From Cardiocondyla obscurior (Eukaryota; Arthropoda; Insecta; Hymenoptera; Formicidae): 64,000 bases of DNA. Position 1 is the first letter of the stretch. Each line of letters opens with the position of its first letter. Positions 30,052 to 43,689 of this stretch are shown here, one piece after another. The notes under the pieces are model-generated. The model was not told the origin of the DNA. It saw only the letters and a list, made by a program, of their open reading frames with translations, and did no database searches. Position numbers and translations under genes: made by a program. Where the stretch lies: positions 174,962 to 238,961 of the forward strand of contig NW_027228797.1 in the NCBI RefSeq assembly GCF_019399895.1, written 5' to 3'.

Positions 30052-33000
30052 ATGAACCGACCGACACCGGAATGCAGCATCGACGCAGAAGAAGAAATCG
30101 TTATTTCTGGTGTTGCGGGTCGATTTCCTAAAAGTGTCAATATACAAAGGTTTCAAGAGAATCTTATGAACAAAGTGGATCTTGGTTCGAGCGATCATGG
30201 ACGTTGGAATCATAGTAAGAAAATTGTCTTTTTATGTTAGGATATATTTGATCAAAATATTAAAAATGAATTAAAATTGAATTGGAATTGAAAAAACTAT
30301 ATACAATTGGATTAATGTAGTATAATAATTGTGTGAACATTGTATACTTCTTTCCAAATCGATAAACTATATATTTATTTAATATTTAATAAAAGAGATA
30401 ACGATAAATATAAATCTAGTTAATCAAAAACTTTTTATTAGTTATTTGTTAATAAATTTATTTTTTATGCAGCGCTTAATATGCCTGGTCGAATTGGTAA
30501 AATCAATAACATAGAAAAATTTGATTCACAATTTTTTGATATATCCACTACTGAAGCTCATATAATGGATCCTGCGACTAGAATGTTGTTCGAGCATACT
30601 TATGAAGCACTTATCGATGCAGGGATAAACCCAAAAGAATTATGGAATACAAGAACAAGCGTTATTACAGCAATTTCTATATCTGAAACTCGAGGACATA
30701 TGCTTTTTGATGCTCAGGTAATACATTTAAATAACATATTATATAAATAAAAAATAAGAATTTTTATTGTAAAAAGTAAGACAATTTCATGCAAAACAGA
30801 TGTTTTAAATATAAAAGTTTGTACATCTTTGTTGTATATGTTATGTATGTTGAGAGACAAAGAATAAAGAATTAGGTGACAGAAGAATAAAGGATATATA
30901 TTTCAAAACGTACTGCATGACGGTCGGAGAAGATCTAACTCTCCGAGAGAATGACAGTCATGACTTAGGGTACATTTAATTCGCATTGAATGATCGCATT
31001 ACATTTTGCTCAGAACGCCATGCGCGGATAGATAAGCGTTCTCGGAATTTTACATTGCAAATATATTACAGTATAAATTATTAAAAATAAAATATTAAAT
31101 ATATTTATTTATTTACTTCAATACTTACAATATATTTAAAAACATATTATTGTTATTAGCTTTCTCAATTACCTATGATTAAAAATCATATGCCAGTAGC
31201 AAATGTAATTTCTCATTGGCTCGGCGTTACCGGACCATCACATAATATTGATACTGCGTGTAGTTCAAGTAATTATGCCATAGTAAAAGCTTATGAATTG
31301 ATTCGAGCTGGAGATTGCGACACAGCCATTGTCGCTTCCTGCAATCTGTGCTTCCATCCTAAAGTACAATTTCAATTTTATCAACTAGGTATATATTTAT
31401 TATATTTTAATACATTTCTATTTATAATTTTATTTTATGATGAGACAGGTAACGTTTTTATTAACTTCTTTTAGGAGTTTTGTCTTCTGACGGTTATTGC
31501 AAACCTTTTGATTCAGAAGGCTCAGGATATATGCGCAGTGAAACAGCCGCAGTACTATATCTGCAAAAGGCAAAGAATGCTCGAAGAATTTACGCAACCG
31601 TTGTGCATGGAAAAACAAATTGTGATGGTTTTAAAGCAGAAGGTATTACTTTCCCGTCAGTCGAAAAACAGAAATTGTTATTAGATGAATTTTACGAGGA
31701 ATGTGGAATCTCACCCGATGAGTTAGCTTATATGGAGGCTCACGCAACTGGTACTATAGCCGGCGACCCCGTAGAAACCATGGCTATTGACCAGTCTTTA
31801 TGCGCTAAAAGAACTACTCCTTTATTAGTAGGCTCAGTAAAATCGAATCTTGGCCATTCTGAACCTGCAAGTGGCCTTTGCCATGTCGTAAAGGTATATA
31901 TATTTTTTTATAATAGAAAGAATAAAGAAATTTATATTTAATAAATATATTTAATAAAACAATATATATAAAACATATAAAATAATTTACATACATATTT
32001 AATAAAAGAAATATATATTTTCTTATAATACTTTTTATCATCTACTTGCAATTATGATTTATATTATATACAGCGTTTATTAATTATAATATATATTACT
32101 GCTAATAAAATAAATGTGGTTCTTTAAAGGTATTACTAGCAATGGAAACAGGTATAATTACGCCTACTATACACTTTAAAAATCCACGAAAAAATTTAAT
32201 TGGTGTTATTGAAGGAAGAATAAAAATTGTTACCGAACCAACTAAATTGCAAGGCGATAAGATATGTATTAATTCTTTTGGTTTTGGAGGAGCTAATAGT
32301 CATGTATTACTGAAATCGAATTCTAAACAAAAAATTAATAATGGCACGCCGGATGATGATTTACCTAGACTTGTAGCCGTGTCTGGACGTACGGAAGAAG
32401 CAGTTAAAACCATTTTTAATGATGTAAGTTCTGTTTGTATAAAATTATTCTTTAAAAAAAAATAGAATTGTATATTTTTGTTATTGAATGCAGGTGCAAA
32501 ATCGGTTAACAGATGCAGAATATATATCTTTATTACATCATATTCATAATTATAACATAGATGGTCATTTTTATAGAGGATACATGATGACTAATTGTAA
32601 AAAAATTAAGTCTTATAGCTCAATTAGTAAAGTAAAACATTCTTTACATATAAAAAGGCCAATTTGTTTTATATTTTCGGGATTAGGATCTCAATGGTTT
32701 GGAATGAGTAAGTAAATAATTTATTGCAAAATACTTAAATTAATTATGTTTTATACTAACAATTTTATAATTTTAATAGGTCGAGATCTAATGAAATTCC
32801 CAGTGTTTGCCAAGGCAATAAAAAAATGTGATAACGTTTTAAAATCTTACGGCATATTACTTACAGATATTTTAACGAGTGATAATAAAAATATTTTTGA
32901 TAATATTATTAAATTGTTGTTAGGACTCGTTGGATTACAAGTAAGAAAATATTTTCTATTTAATTTTTTACTAATAAAATTATTTCAAATATTAATTCTT

Positions 33001-36000
33001 TATATTTTACAGATTGGAATAATCGATCTTTTAACATCAATTAGTATTGTTCCTGATTTTATAATTGGTCATTCGATTGGGGAAATTGTCTGTGGATATG
33101 CCGATGGATGTTTAACGGCAGAAGAAACGATTCTGTCGGCGTATTTCATCGGCTTAGCGCTTTATGAATCGAAAATATGTAACAGTTCCATGGCTGAAAT
33201 TAATCTTGAATTTGAAAAAATGAAAAATATATGCCCTTCGGACATTGATATAGCCTGTTATAATAGTTCGTCCAATTTTATTGTGAGCGGACCAACAAAT
33301 TCTGTAAATGCATTTACCAGCAAGCTACAGGTATACTTATTTGCACATTAATTGTACCTTATTGTTATTTAAAAAATATTATTTGCTTGTTTTATTTTAA
33401 TTATTTTGATGAAATGCTATTCTTATAATTTTTCTTTATTGTTTCAGAATAACGGTATTTCTGTAAAAAAGCTTTTCTGTGGTAATATACCTTTTCATAG
33501 TCGTTATATTGTCTCTGCGGCAATTAAATGTAAGAAATATTTAAATCGTGTATTATCGCAAAAAAAGTCTCGCAGTTCAAAATGGTTAACTACATCTGCT
33601 TGTGAATGTGCCAACGTATCTTTACCATTATGTACAGATTATTATATGAATTATTTCTTATCGCCTGTAACTTTTACAAAAGCAATACATTCAGTTCCGA
33701 AAAATGCAGTAATGATTGAGATATCGTCTCACAGTATTCTTCAACATATTATAAAAGATTCAATACGCTTCACAATAACAAGTGTAGCGTTATATACACC
33801 GAATACCGAAAATAATAATATTGAGACACTTTTAGAAGTCATTGGAAAACTTTATATTGCGGGACTACAACCACAAATTGCAAATCTTTATTCGACGATA
33901 CAATTTCCTGTAAGCCGCGGCACTCCAATGATTTCTCATCTTGTAAGGTAAATAGAAAAATGCCTTATTTAAATATACTATAATTATATTAAACCAATTT
34001 ATTAAATTAACAACGTTTGCAGATGGGATCATTCAAAAAACATGTTTGTAATGTCTCATAGCGAAAAGAAAATTCTTAACGAAAGAGAAATTATTTTTAA
34101 CATCGACACAAATGACGAAGAATTTCTTTACTTAACAGGTCATGTCATTAATGGGAAAAATTTATTTCCTGCTATGGGATATATTTTCTACATTTGGGAA
34201 ATGTTTGCATCACTAAATAAGAAAGAATATACTGAAATGCCTATTATATTTGAAGATATAAATTTTATTCGCGCTACAGTGTTAACACAACAAAATAAGA
34301 TCGAATTAACTTTTTCGATTCAAAAAGGTGATCGCGTTACGTTCTTTTTTATTAGATTTATAATATGTTATACTTATAATAAATTTAAATTTATGTTTAG
34401 GTAGCAATAGGTTTGAGATTATTGAAGGACACACCACAATTGTTACCGGAAGAATACGAATTCCAACCAGCGATGAAAATACAAGAATATCTGCTAATTC
34501 AACTAAATATGCCGTTGATGGAGAAATGAATAATAAAGACATTTATAAAGAATTAAGGCTTCGTGGATACCAATACAGTGGCATATTTCGTGGATTAAAC
34601 CGTGTCTCAGTTACGAAATCAAACGGCTCCATCGCTTGGGCGTTCAACTGGATAGCATTTATGGACAGCATGTTACAAATGATGATTCTGGGACAGAATA
34701 CGAGAGATCTTTTGGTTCCAACAAGAATTTGTAAATTAACAATCGACCCAAAATATCACCTACATCTAATTCAGAATACTTCAATTAATAATAGACGTAA
34801 GTAATATAAATTATTCAGCAAGTAACATATATGCGTTCAAGCTTTTAACAATTTAATTGTATTTAAAACGTTTCAGAGCTTCCTGTTAATTATTACAAGC
34901 ATTTAAATGCTATAACATCCGGAGGAATAGAAATTTATGGAGTTGTAGCTACATTTATACCTAATCGATTAAAAACAGTTAATATCGTTCTTGAAGAACA
35001 TACTTTTGTTGCTCATCGTGATTTAGAATCATCTATATCGCTACAAAATGCAATAAGAATGTCGATACACCTTGCACTTGAATGTTGCAACATGTTAAAT
35101 GTTAAAATTATCGAATTTCTTGATACCGATGATAAATTAACATCAGAAGATTTGAATTCTCCTCTCATTAATAAAATTCTGAGCGACTTGCCTCAAATTC
35201 GACATGAGACCAAACTTGTTACGAATCACAAAAATCTTCAAAATATTTCATTACCCGACAATATTTCTGTAACGGAAATGACTAAATTATCAAAAAATGA
35301 AAATTGTTTAATGGTCTTTTGTTTTAATATTTTAAAAAAGAATAAAGAGGAACTATATAAGCAGCTATTGTCTCTGTTAATGCCTCAAGGCTTTCTACTG
35401 ACTTTGGAAGAATCTACTGACTGTGAATATTCGTATTTAAAAAAAAATAAGTTAAATATTATAATAGAGCGACAGATAAATAACAAGAAACTTTTATTAT
35501 TAAGAAAAACGCAAAATGTTGAGAAAAATCAGTATCATGTTGTACATGTTAACAATTACGATTTTACATGGGTAGATACATTGAAATCAATTATAAATAT
35601 GCAAAATAAATCTGATAGCGATAAAAATATAATACTGGTTGCAGAAAAGAATTTTGAAAGTGGATTACTAGGTCTTGTTAACTGCTTACGAAAAGAACCA
35701 GGTGGTGAAACAATTAGAAGTGTATTTATTCAGGATAGTAAAGCACCTGCTTTTTCTCTACATGAGCCGTTATATATGAAGCAGCTGCTATTGAATTTGC
35801 CAATTAATGTTATACGTTCTGGAAATGTATGGGGATCTTACAGGCATTTTCCATTATCAGCATTGGAACCAAAATTCGTACAGAATGCTTATATTAAACA
35901 GAAGGTACAATAAAAATGTTATTGCAAGTTTAATTATAAATAATAATTAATTATATTTATTCGCAACAGGTGCAAGGAGATATGAGTACATTGTGTTGGA

Positions 36001-39000
36001 CAGAAAACAAAAAGCTTGTTGAAAATGAATTTAAAAATCTTGTTAATGTCATTTATGCGTCACTTAATTTTAGAGACATTATGTTAGCGACTGGTAGACT
36101 TACAATTTCCACACTATATAATACACCGCATGATTTTGAAAATTCTCTTCTTGGTATGGAATTTGTTGGTTTTAACACGCATAATGAAAGAATAATGGGA
36201 GTATGTTCAGACGGGTAAAATATAAAATATTAATACATATAAATTAATAATAATATATATAATAAATATTAGACATAATATAAAATAAATGAATCAACTT
36301 ATGGTACATTTTAATGTTAAATATATAGATCTAAATATTTTTTGCAGAGGAATAACAAACGTTATTTTGGCTGACAAATATCTCAAGTGGGTCATACCAG
36401 ATAAATGGACAATGGAAGATGCAGCAACTGTTCCAATTGTGTACAGTACGTGTTACTATGCTTTGTACATAAAGGGTAAAATGAAAAAAGGAGACAAAGT
36501 GTTGATTCACTCTGGCACTGGAGGCATTGGTCAAGCTGCAATATATCTTGCGCTTTCCGAAGGCTGCGAGGTATTTACTACAGTTGGAAATGTCGAGAAA
36601 CGGCAGTTTATTATAAATACCTTTCCATCTATTCCTGAAGATAATATCGGAAATTCTAGAGATACAAGCTTTCAACAGATGATTATGCAACGTACAAATG
36701 GTCGTGGAGTGGATATTGTATTAAACTCCTTGGCTGAAGAGAAATTGCAAGCATCTGTTCAATGTTTAACAAACGGTGGTTATTTTCTGGAAATTGGCAA
36801 ATTTGATATGTTATCCAATACTGCTTTAGATATGTCTATATTTAAAAAAAATATCAATTTCTGTGGTGTTTTATTGGATAAATTATTTTTTGCAACTGCA
36901 GAACAGAAGTTAAAATTGTCTAAGAAAATAACAGAGGGTTTAGAAAATGGTGTTATTAAACCGCTGAATAGAAAAGTTTTTGAAAGAAATGAAGTCGAAG
37001 CTGCTTTTAGATATATGGCAAGTGGAAAACATATTGGCAAGGTACAATTTTTTAATATATATATACATATATATAAATAATATTTCTTTAATTTATATAT
37101 TTAAAAAAATATATTTAAAAAAATTAATATTATTTTATTTTTTGTTTAATATAAGTAACATTAATTAAAGATTTTTTAATATTACTGAATTATTTAAAGG
37201 TTTATTTACTTGCAATATTAACAAAATTAATTAAATTATAAAGTAATATTAAAATTAATAAAATATTAATTATTTACAGATAATAATAAAAGTTCAAGAA
37301 GAAAAAGGGTTTTTGAATAATCCTTTACTCGCTTATCCACAATATTATTGCCTAGAACACAAATGTTATATTATTCTCGGTGGACTAGGTGGCTTTGGTT
37401 TAGAATTAGCAAATAAATTGATTCATCGAGGTGCGAAAAATCTAGTTTTCACATCAAGAGCCGGAATTAGAACGGGTTATCAACAATCAAGAATAAATCT
37501 TTGGCGTTCTTATGGTGTAGATGTGCAGATTCTTACGATTGATGATAATATAACACATGAAAATTGTAAAAAGATATTAGAGTTTGCCGAGACAAAAGGA
37601 CCAGTGGATGCGATATTTAATCTTGCAGTAGTTTTGAATGATTGTATATTTCCGAATCAATCTGCACAAACATTTCAAGATTCGTTTAAATCGAAAGCAT
37701 GGATGACGAAGCAAATAGATGAATTATCGAGAATTATCTGCCCGCAACTTCGTCATTTTGTTGTATTTTCCTCCGTCTCGTGTGGAAGAGGAAACGCAGG
37801 CCAAACGAATTATGGAATGGCTAATTCCGTAATGGAAAGAATATGCGAAAAACGTGTGAAAGAAGGATATCATGGTTTGGCAATACAATGGGGAGCTATT
37901 GGCGATGTTGGGCTCGTTGCAGATATGCAAGAAGAAAATAAGGAATTGATAATAGGCGGTACATTGCAACAAAGAATATCCTCTTGTTTGGATACATTAG
38001 AAATATTTCTGCTGCAAGATCGATCTATTGTAAGCAGTATGGTTGTTGCCGAAAAAGGAAATATTAACAAATCATTGAATATTTATGAAACAGTTGCTCA
38101 GATAATAGGTAAAATTAATTTAATATAAATCTAAACAATAGTGTAATAGTATAAAAATTATAAAGCGATTGTGGACTTAGAAATTAATAAATATATATTA
38201 TTTTGTTACTTTATTTCAAAACAGGATTAAAGAACACAAATGCTGTTTCACCAAAAGTTCCTCTAGCTGAAATGGGAATGGATTCAATGATGGCAGTTGA
38301 AATTAAGCAAACATTAGAAAGAGAATTCGATATTTCCTTGACAACGCAAGATATAAGAATGCTAAATTTCTCTAAACTTAAACAAATGGCAATTACACCC
38401 GAACAAGGAAAAATATGGGATTCAAGTGAAACTGATACAAATAATTTGTTTCAAAAAATGGAAAATTCAGATTTTGTTCCAAATATACTTATAGAACTTG
38501 TTACAAAAAAAGAGGTTAATGGAGACAACATAATATTCGTGCCAGGAATCGATAACTGTTCAAAAGTATTTAAATTCACATCATCAGAAATTAAATATAC
38601 AGCAACGTGTTTGCAACATGGTGTACTTAATATTCCTAATGAAAGTCATTCAGTGATGAAATCAGCCGCTTATTTACTGCCTGTAACAAATTTTGCATTA
38701 ATTTAAATTTTTATATAAAATACATGTTTTATAATTTATATAAAAACATATAGAAAAACAAATAAATTAAAAAAATTACATTTTTTAAATATTATTGCTA
38801 CTTATACAGAGTGTCTGAAATAAAACTTCAAATATGAAAACTGTGGGTAGGGAATCAAATTTGGAGACAAAAAGTCCTTTACGAATTTTTAAAATTCGTA
38901 ACCATTACTGAAAAAAAAATTAATTTGTATAACGCATGAGCGACAAGGAAAATGCGGGTGAGTGAGCGCGACAAACGAATAGCTAAAAATGGTACCGTCG

Positions 39001-41250
39001 TCTGTCGCGCTCACTCACCCGCATCTTTCTTGTCGCTCATGCGTTATATAAATTAATTTTTTTTTCAATAATGGTTACAAATTTTACAAATTCGTAAAGG
39101 ACTTTTCGTCTCCAAATCTGATTCCCTATTCACAGTTTTCATATTCGAAGTTTAATTTTGGACACCCTGTATACTAATTCATATTTATTTGTTTTAGCAT
39201 GTATTAAAAAAAATAAAAAATCAGAAGGAATTTTTCATAGTGGGTTATTCATATGGATCACTAATTGCCATTGAATTAGCAAGATTATTAGAAGCTAATA
39301 ACTTGTTAGGACGATTAATACTAATAGACGGAGCTCCTGATCTATTGAAATTATGGATAAATAAATTGATGCCTGCTACATCATTAAAAGAATTACAAAA
39401 TCTAATAATTCTTCGGTTATTAAAAATGTATACTAAAATTGACGAACAAGAGGTAAGTATAAAATAAAATAAAAATAAAAATAAAATTCTAAAAATATAT
39501 TTAATATTTTATTCTTATTATATAAAAATTATTCATTAAAGTTTATTGTCATTAAGAATTTAATACATTTTTTTAACTTTGATTGATAAAATGCAAATAT
39601 TATAAGCCACATAAAATACAAATTTTTTATTTGCAGTTAATGTTGGAATTGAACAAATGTAACACTGTGGAAGAAAAGTTAAAAATAGTTCACACTCGTT
39701 TTCCGATGGTCATAAATATAAATACATTGACTACCGAAAATCAAAGGCTAATGTATTTTACGGTTTATAATCATATAATTGCTATACTAAATTATAATAT
39801 ATCTTCGTTACCTCGCCTCAAATCACCTATAACATTGTTGAAACCCACATTTCCAATTATTTCATTTCCAGAAGAGGATTATGGTCTGCACAGGGTAAAT
39901 TCAATTTTGATTGATATTTCTAAGCTAGTAAAGTTTAATATACAGGGTGTCCCAGACCAGTGTATTTTATTTTTAATGGTAAGTAGAACGCGTTGAGAAA
40001 AATCGAAAAGTTTAATAACACTTTGTAAAATTTTTATTCGTTTCCGAGAAAATTAATAAAATATTAATAAGTTAGAGGGACAAAGAAACTGCAAGCTGTG
40101 CGAGCGAGGGACAAGCACCGGCGAGTATTCTGAAGAGAATGGAATTTAGTGCGCAGAGAGTGAAGCGAGGCGACGATACGCGAGTGAGGCGAAGCGTCGA
40201 TACACAAGCGAAGCGAGGCAACGATGTAAGTGAGGCGAGACGACGATACGCCGGTGCTTGTCTCTCGCTCGTACAGCTCGCAGTTTCCTAGTCCCTCTTA
40301 CCTATTAATATTTTATTAATTTTTTCAGAAACTGTTAAAAAATTTAATCATTAATTAACTATGCTACCGCCGCGGGGCAGCACCTCGTGGCCTATCGCCC
40401 CAAATCGATATCGATCAGTCTATCAATTTCCGCCTGCAATTCTCGAAGGCGTTGCCGGCTCGAGAATCTCTCATTGTCGTGTGTACTGTAAAAAGGATCA
40501 CCTCGTGTGCAGCCAGTGTGCAGTGTACTATTTTCAAGAATTTTCCACTCATCTAGTTCGACTCATCTCATTGTCTCATAGTACTTACTCAGCAAAATCA
40601 TCATCACCGTGTGCAACTCATTGTCTAACTTATCGACGGAATCATCTGAAAGAATCATCCGGCAGCACGAGGCGTGTTGAACCTCGTGCTCATTTACTCG
40701 CCAGCTTTCACAGTCTAAAGCCCGTATTAATTAATAAAATTATACGTGAAAGTAATCTGTTATAGTAAACGCGGAACGAACAATCAAGTGACAATATCCT
40801 AAACTTTCGTGAAACTCATCAGTAAACTCAGTGCGGATCTCATCTAACGGCCACGTGCTTCTCACACGTCTCTGCGTGATCGGCTCTTTTCAGAAGGACT
40901 AACACCCTCTTTTTTTGTCATTGTTTCAACTGGCCACAACCGCTCTTACATTTCGGCGGTAGCTACCCTCAAATTAATCATAAGCATTTTTATATAAAAA
41001 CAAATGAGAATTTTACAAAGTGCTATTAAACTTTTCGATTTTTCTTAACGCGTTCTACCTACCATTAAAAATAAAATACACTAGTCTGGGACACCCTGTA
41101 TAAATAGCTCTATAACAAGAAATTATTTTTCAGGTCACTGAAGGTAAAATTCAAGTGCATTCCATCGAAGGTAATCATATTACAATAATGAGTAACGATA
41201 AACTAACATCAATTATTAATGAGTGGATGAAAAATAATAACACAGACTAA
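30052..41250 (+). CDS. FASN: Fatty acid synthase, 19 exons, apparently complete
   Basis: Exons: 30052-30214, 30473-30717, 31160-31388, 31475-31893, 32130-32423, 32494-32707, 32780-32940, 33013-33330, 33448-33947, 34023-34327, 34401-34796, 34877-35904, 35970-36214, 36348-37041, 37280-38108, 38225-38682, 39198-39452, 39637-39894, 41134-41250. They sum to 7128 nt (2375 aa), all introns GT-AG, all phases consistent. Domains: ketosynthase with DTACSSS, EAHATGT and SNLGHSE; acyl/malonyl transferase with GHSIGE; dehydratase with GHVINGKNLFP and a later Asp in FMDSML; a pseudo-methyltransferase region (exon 12); enoyl reductase with HSGTGGIG; ketoreductase with GGLGGFG, SSVS and NYGMAN; acyl carrier with MGMDSM; thioesterase with GYSYGS. 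It makes long-chain fatty acids from malonyl-CoA in the cytosol; in ants extra paralogs feed cuticular hydrocarbons. All visible catalytic residues are kept. The short first exon and start ATG at 30052 are the least certain parts. Confidence 0.93.
30830..31060. other. Non-AT-rich block in FAS intron 2
   Basis: Intron 2 carries about 200 bp with a different base use, from TGTTATGTATGTTGAGAG to CTCGGAATTTTACA, flanked by AT-rich DNA. It looks like a small solo LTR or MITE, but I see no clear target duplication. Confidence 0.3.
38807..39169. mobile_element. Palindromic mariner-type MITE in FAS intron 16
   Basis: The element starts CAGAGTGTCTGAAAT, ends ATTTTGGACACCCTG and is flanked by TA on both sides. 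The two halves are near-complete inverted repeats around a centre near 38985, so its RNA would fold into a hairpin of about 170 bp per arm. It has no coding capacity and lies between splice sites at 38682 and 39198. Confidence 0.9.
39943..41098. mobile_element. Mariner-type element with 75-bp inverted ends in FAS intron 18
   Basis: Starts CAGGGTGTCCCAGACCAG and ends with the inverse CTGGGACACCCTG, TA on both sides. Inverted ends extend about 75 bp, up to AAAAGTTTAAT. The inside has repeats of GCGAGGCGACGATACG type (40140-40260) and a 134-aa frame (40361-40765) with no recognised domain. It shares its terminal CAGRGTGTC with the intron 16 MITE, so both belong to one superfamily. Confidence 0.88.
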
Positions 41251-41521
41251 TATAATATAAACGTGATAAATACATTACTATAAACATTTATATTATAATA
41301 AATAAATAAATAATTATTATATGTATATAAAAAAACTTGTAAAAAATTATGAATACTTACAAGGATCGTTAAGCAACTCGAAAATTAAAAAAAATATGAT
41401 ACTTTATGTGCATGTAGAGTAATTCATCTGTAATACAAAACTATTTTTTGCTTGTGCTAAGTTTCACTTTAAAAAGGTAAAACTACTCCTTACAAATGAA
41501 AGGGTTTTTTGCTTTTTTCGA

Positions 41522-41766
41522 TATAACTCGAAAACTATTTAAGATATCAAAAAAAGTTTTATACAAAAGTTTTATAGTAAAAACAACTATATTTAACTGC
41601 AGAAACAGAATGAAATGAAAAAAATTTTTTAACAAAATTGTTTATAAAACTACAAAAAAAATTTTTTTTTCTAATTCTATTATTGCAGTTAAACAGAGGT
41701 GTTTCTACCATAAAACTTTTGTATAAAACTTTTTTTGATATCTTCAATAGTTTTCGAGTTTTATGG
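41522..41766. repeat. AT-rich inverted repeat
   Basis: TCGAAAACTATTTAAGATAT followed by AAAAGTTTTATAC on the left returns inverted on the right side (GTATAAAACTTTTTTTGATA, then ATAGTTTTCGA). The arms are about 80-100 bp, with a short centre. It lies 270 bp after the FAS stop and may be a MITE. Confidence 0.75.
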
Positions 41767-41807
41767 AAGAAAGTGAAAAACCTCTACATATGAAAATACT
41801 TTATTTC

Positions 41808-41872
41808 TGTAAAAATTATTTTTGAGCCGCAACTAAAAATTTTTAATTGCGGCTCAAAAATAATTTTTATTT
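41808..41872. repeat. Perfect hairpin
   Basis: AAAAATTATTTTTGAGCCGC is followed by a loop of TAAAAATTTTTA type and then its exact complement, giving a stem of about 23 bp. It could be a terminator-like or MITE end structure. Confidence 0.8.
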
Positions 41873-42319
41873 GTTACTCTATATGCGTTCGTTACCATAT
41901 AAGAAACCACGGTTAAACCTACGTGGACCATTGAAAAATTATGTAACCAAATAAGAATTAACAAAGTCAAAACCACTCCTTTCCATTAATCTGAAATAGT
42001 ATGTAAGTAGATCCGAAAATCACAATCTATGATTCGGCAAAGACATATAAAGATACAAATAGATATATGCACACTGTAAATTTGTAAAACCATAAGTCCG
42101 ACTTTACTCTTTATATCAAAAATTGTAAAAACTTGTGTTCAGGAATAAATTTACTCTGGAAAAAAATTATCAAGTTTTCTACAGTGAATTTATTAAGTGA
42201 CCTTTATCTTGGAGTTTTAACTTCCTTAACCGCAGAAGAACCTTTTAATTATTATTATTTATCATTACATGGTCGAACGAAGTCTTGAAACAACCTCGAG
42301 CACTGAAACGTCACACGTC

Positions 42320-43060
42320 AAAAAAATATTTTAAAAATAGCGTTTTATAGGGCTTGAGTCCGCGTCGACGCGCACCCCCGATTCTTCTAGCTTAACTAGA
42401 ACGTGAGATATTTAGTTTTAAGTTTTTGTCTTTTTGCGGAGTTTTTTCAAAACTAAAAAACTCTCATAACTCGATTTACAGGCGTAGGAAAAATACTATA
42501 AAAAGTGTTTTAAAGGGCTTAAAAGCCCGCGTCCAATGCACCTTTTAAAAATTGTTTAGTTCTACTAGAATGCGAGATATTTAACATTTTCGATAAAATT
42601 GATTTTGATCGCTTATAACTCAATCATCAGGCGTCCGAAAAATATTTGAAGCAGAGCGTTTTAAAGGACTTTAAAATTCGTTTTCAACGCGCAATTAAAA
42701 ATATTTTTAGCTCAACTAGAACCCAAAATATTTAGCATTAAAAAAAAAATTTTTTTTATTTACTCCGATTTTCCAAACGCTCATAAATTAGAGCACAGGC
42801 GTCCGAAAAATATTTAAAGTAGAGCTTTGAAACCCGCTTTTAACGCGCAATTTAAAATATTTTTAGCTTAACTAAAACTCGAAATATTTAGCATTAAAAA
42901 AATTTTTTTTCTTATTTTACTTCAATGTTTTAATTGCCCATAACTCGAAGCACAAATGTCTAACAGGTATTTAAAATAGAGCTTTTTGTAAGACATATAA
43001 CGCCACATCCGTGCATCTGTTTCCTTCTTTTGTGGTTTTATTAGAACTCAAGATATTCAG
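42320..43060. repeat. Degenerate tandem satellite, about five units of 150-165 bp
   Basis: Each unit holds CTCATAACTCG or a variant, CAGGCGTCCGAAAAATATT, a GAGCKTTTTAAAG block, a CGCGCAATTAAAAATATTT block and ACTAGAACNCGAAATATTTAGC. Units start near 42320, 42470, 42612, 42770 and 42938 and become less alike towards the ends. No protein is coded. Confidence 0.8.
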
Positions 43061-43099
43061 CTTCTTGTAAAATTTGCTCCAATTTTTTTTAACAATTAT

Positions 43100-43290
43100 T
43101 GCTTGAAACACAGGTGTTCCTGACTTACGCCAACCCTAATTGATCCAACCCTAAACTACCTCAATTTGAAAATTTTTGCTTTGACCTATCTAAACTTAAA
43201 TTTTTTAATTCTGACCTACCTCAATTTGAATTTTGTAATCTTGACTTATCTTAATTTGGAATTTTTTTAACGTTGACTTACCTAAATTTT
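43100..43290. repeat. TGACCTACCTCAATTT-type tandem repeat, block 1
   Basis: A roughly 35-40-bp unit of the form CTGACCTACCTCAATTTGAA followed by a T-run is repeated about five times. The same unit returns at 46590-46920 and 47780-48120, so the LINE fragment and the GC-rich block below are both islands inside one repeat field. Confidence 0.8.
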
Positions 43291-43689
43291 TTTTTTTATA
43301 GTGGGGAATGCATTTATGTATACTCTCTCCTGGGAAAGAGAGAGGGTTATGTTGGGCTCAGGTCTTACGCCGCGAGACTGTCCACTACCGACTAAACCCC
43401 GCTTTTGCCCGCATAGGTGCCATTGAATTTGGAGAGGTTGGGGAATCACGAGCGTATACATCCCAATCTTCCCGGCACCGACCCACTCGATGACTTGGGT
43501 GGGTTCCCCGCGCTGCCGCCCATAGGACTGAGGGCCGCAGGGCCCGCATTTATGTTGCGGGCCGGCTTCTCTATGTAGTCGCTTTAATTGGCAACAAAAC
43601 TACATGGGAAGGCGAGACTGGAAAAGCTCCCCAGCCTCGCTCTTACAAGACGAGGGAAAGACACCCCCTCCCTGAGCTAACTTAACTCG

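Noticed and set aside
30837..31055. Solo LTR in FAS intron 2
   Set aside because: Possible TGTT and ACA ends but no target duplication or partner LTR; kept only as an unexplained block.
40361..40765. 134-aa open frame in FAS intron 18
   Set aside because: Inside a mariner-type element; no recognisable domain and composition like the surrounding repeats.
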